A DNA stretch of 24,739 nucleotides from contig JAEWFD010000010.1 in NCBI GenBank assembly GCA_023388995.1, positions 1 through 24,739 of the forward strand, in the 5' to 3' direction. Of the stretch, positions 24,642 through 24,739 are shown in pieces. Positions within the stretch are counted from its first letter, which is position 1, and every line of letters begins with the position of its first letter. The notes under the pieces are model-generated. The model had not been told where the DNA came from. It searched no databases and saw only the letters and a program-made list of their open reading frames with translations. This stretch comes from Bacillota bacterium. Lineage in GTDB: Bacteria > Bacillota_I > Bacilli_A > Erysipelotrichales > Erysipelotrichaceae. A program made the position numbers and the translations under genes.

Positions 24642-24739
24642 TTCTGATGACACCTCCAGGAGATAGTCTAACAGAAATCTGTACAAATTTGGACACTTGT
24701 ATTTTCGATTATTTGTACATAAACATATTACCATTTACA

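Larger units (their letters stand above)
22411..24739 (-). mobile_element. IS21-family insertion sequence, complete
   Basis: A 2,329-bp element. Its ends read TGTAAAAGTCAATA at 22411 and, from the other side, TGTAAATGGTAATA ending at 24739; 22 of the first 30 bases match. TGTACA motifs lie at offsets 20 and 54 from both ends (22431, 22465; 24714, 24680), plus a third at 22489 on the left only. Such multiple terminal repeats are typical IstA binding sites in IS21 elements. The element carries istA and istB on the minus strand in the usual order. Both genes look intact. The direct target repeat cannot be seen because the right flank is outside the window. Confidence 0.88.

Overview
The window looks like a low-GC Gram-positive (Firmicutes) chromosome. 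The evidence is strong AAGGAGG ribosome binding sites, A/T-rich third codon positions, sigma-A type promoters (one is a perfect TTGACA-17-TATAAT), a YhaM-type nuclease, CpoA-like glycolipid glycosyltransferases and a lipoprotein-anchored Opp transporter. The protein style suggests a gut anaerobe near the Erysipelotrichia, but this placement is inference and was not tested by any search. Both edges of the window lie in mobile elements: a group II intron on the left, and an IS21-family element on the right whose terminal inverted repeat ends exactly at the last base.

Layout. (1) 1-1883: 3' part of a group II intron with its reverse transcriptase/maturase and a textbook 34-nt domain V. (2) 1972-2844: an AraC-type regulator with a GyrI-like ligand domain, closed by a bidirectional terminator. 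(3) 2981-8958: a divergent LysR regulator and a five-gene operon (thiolase, CoA-transferase A and B, 3-hydroxybutyrate dehydrogenase, GntP-type permease). Together these would import 3-hydroxybutyrate, oxidise it to acetoacetate, activate it with CoA and cleave it to two acetyl-CoA. (4) 9181-14215: a membrane glycolipid cluster: a CpoA-like glycosyltransferase, a flippase-like membrane protein, a second glycosyltransferase fused to what looks like a complete RecX, and the exoribonuclease YhaM, with overlapping genes. (5) 14454-22091: an oligopeptide ABC transporter: OppA on its own strong promoter and terminator, then oppB, oppC, oppD, oppF and a 63-residue single-span membrane protein. (6) 22272-24739: a short reading frame that runs into the left end of an IS21 element carrying istB and istA.

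The most unusual content is protein architecture. OppC carries seven RCC1-type repeats, enough for a full seven-bladed beta-propeller, inserted between its first membrane helix and the permease core, where it should face outside. OppF of the same operon carries about 170 extra residues, largely coiled coil, between Walker A and the Q-loop. The transporter therefore has an added domain on each side of the membrane. Separately, a glycolipid glycosyltransferase is fused to a full-length RecX-like module, joining a membrane-lipid enzyme to a family known for RecA control. Smaller signals are a large hairpin between the dehydrogenase and permease genes, a perfect 15-bp palindrome on the oppB -10 region, a dyad at the oppA transcription start, and TGTACA repeats in exact mirror register at both IS ends.
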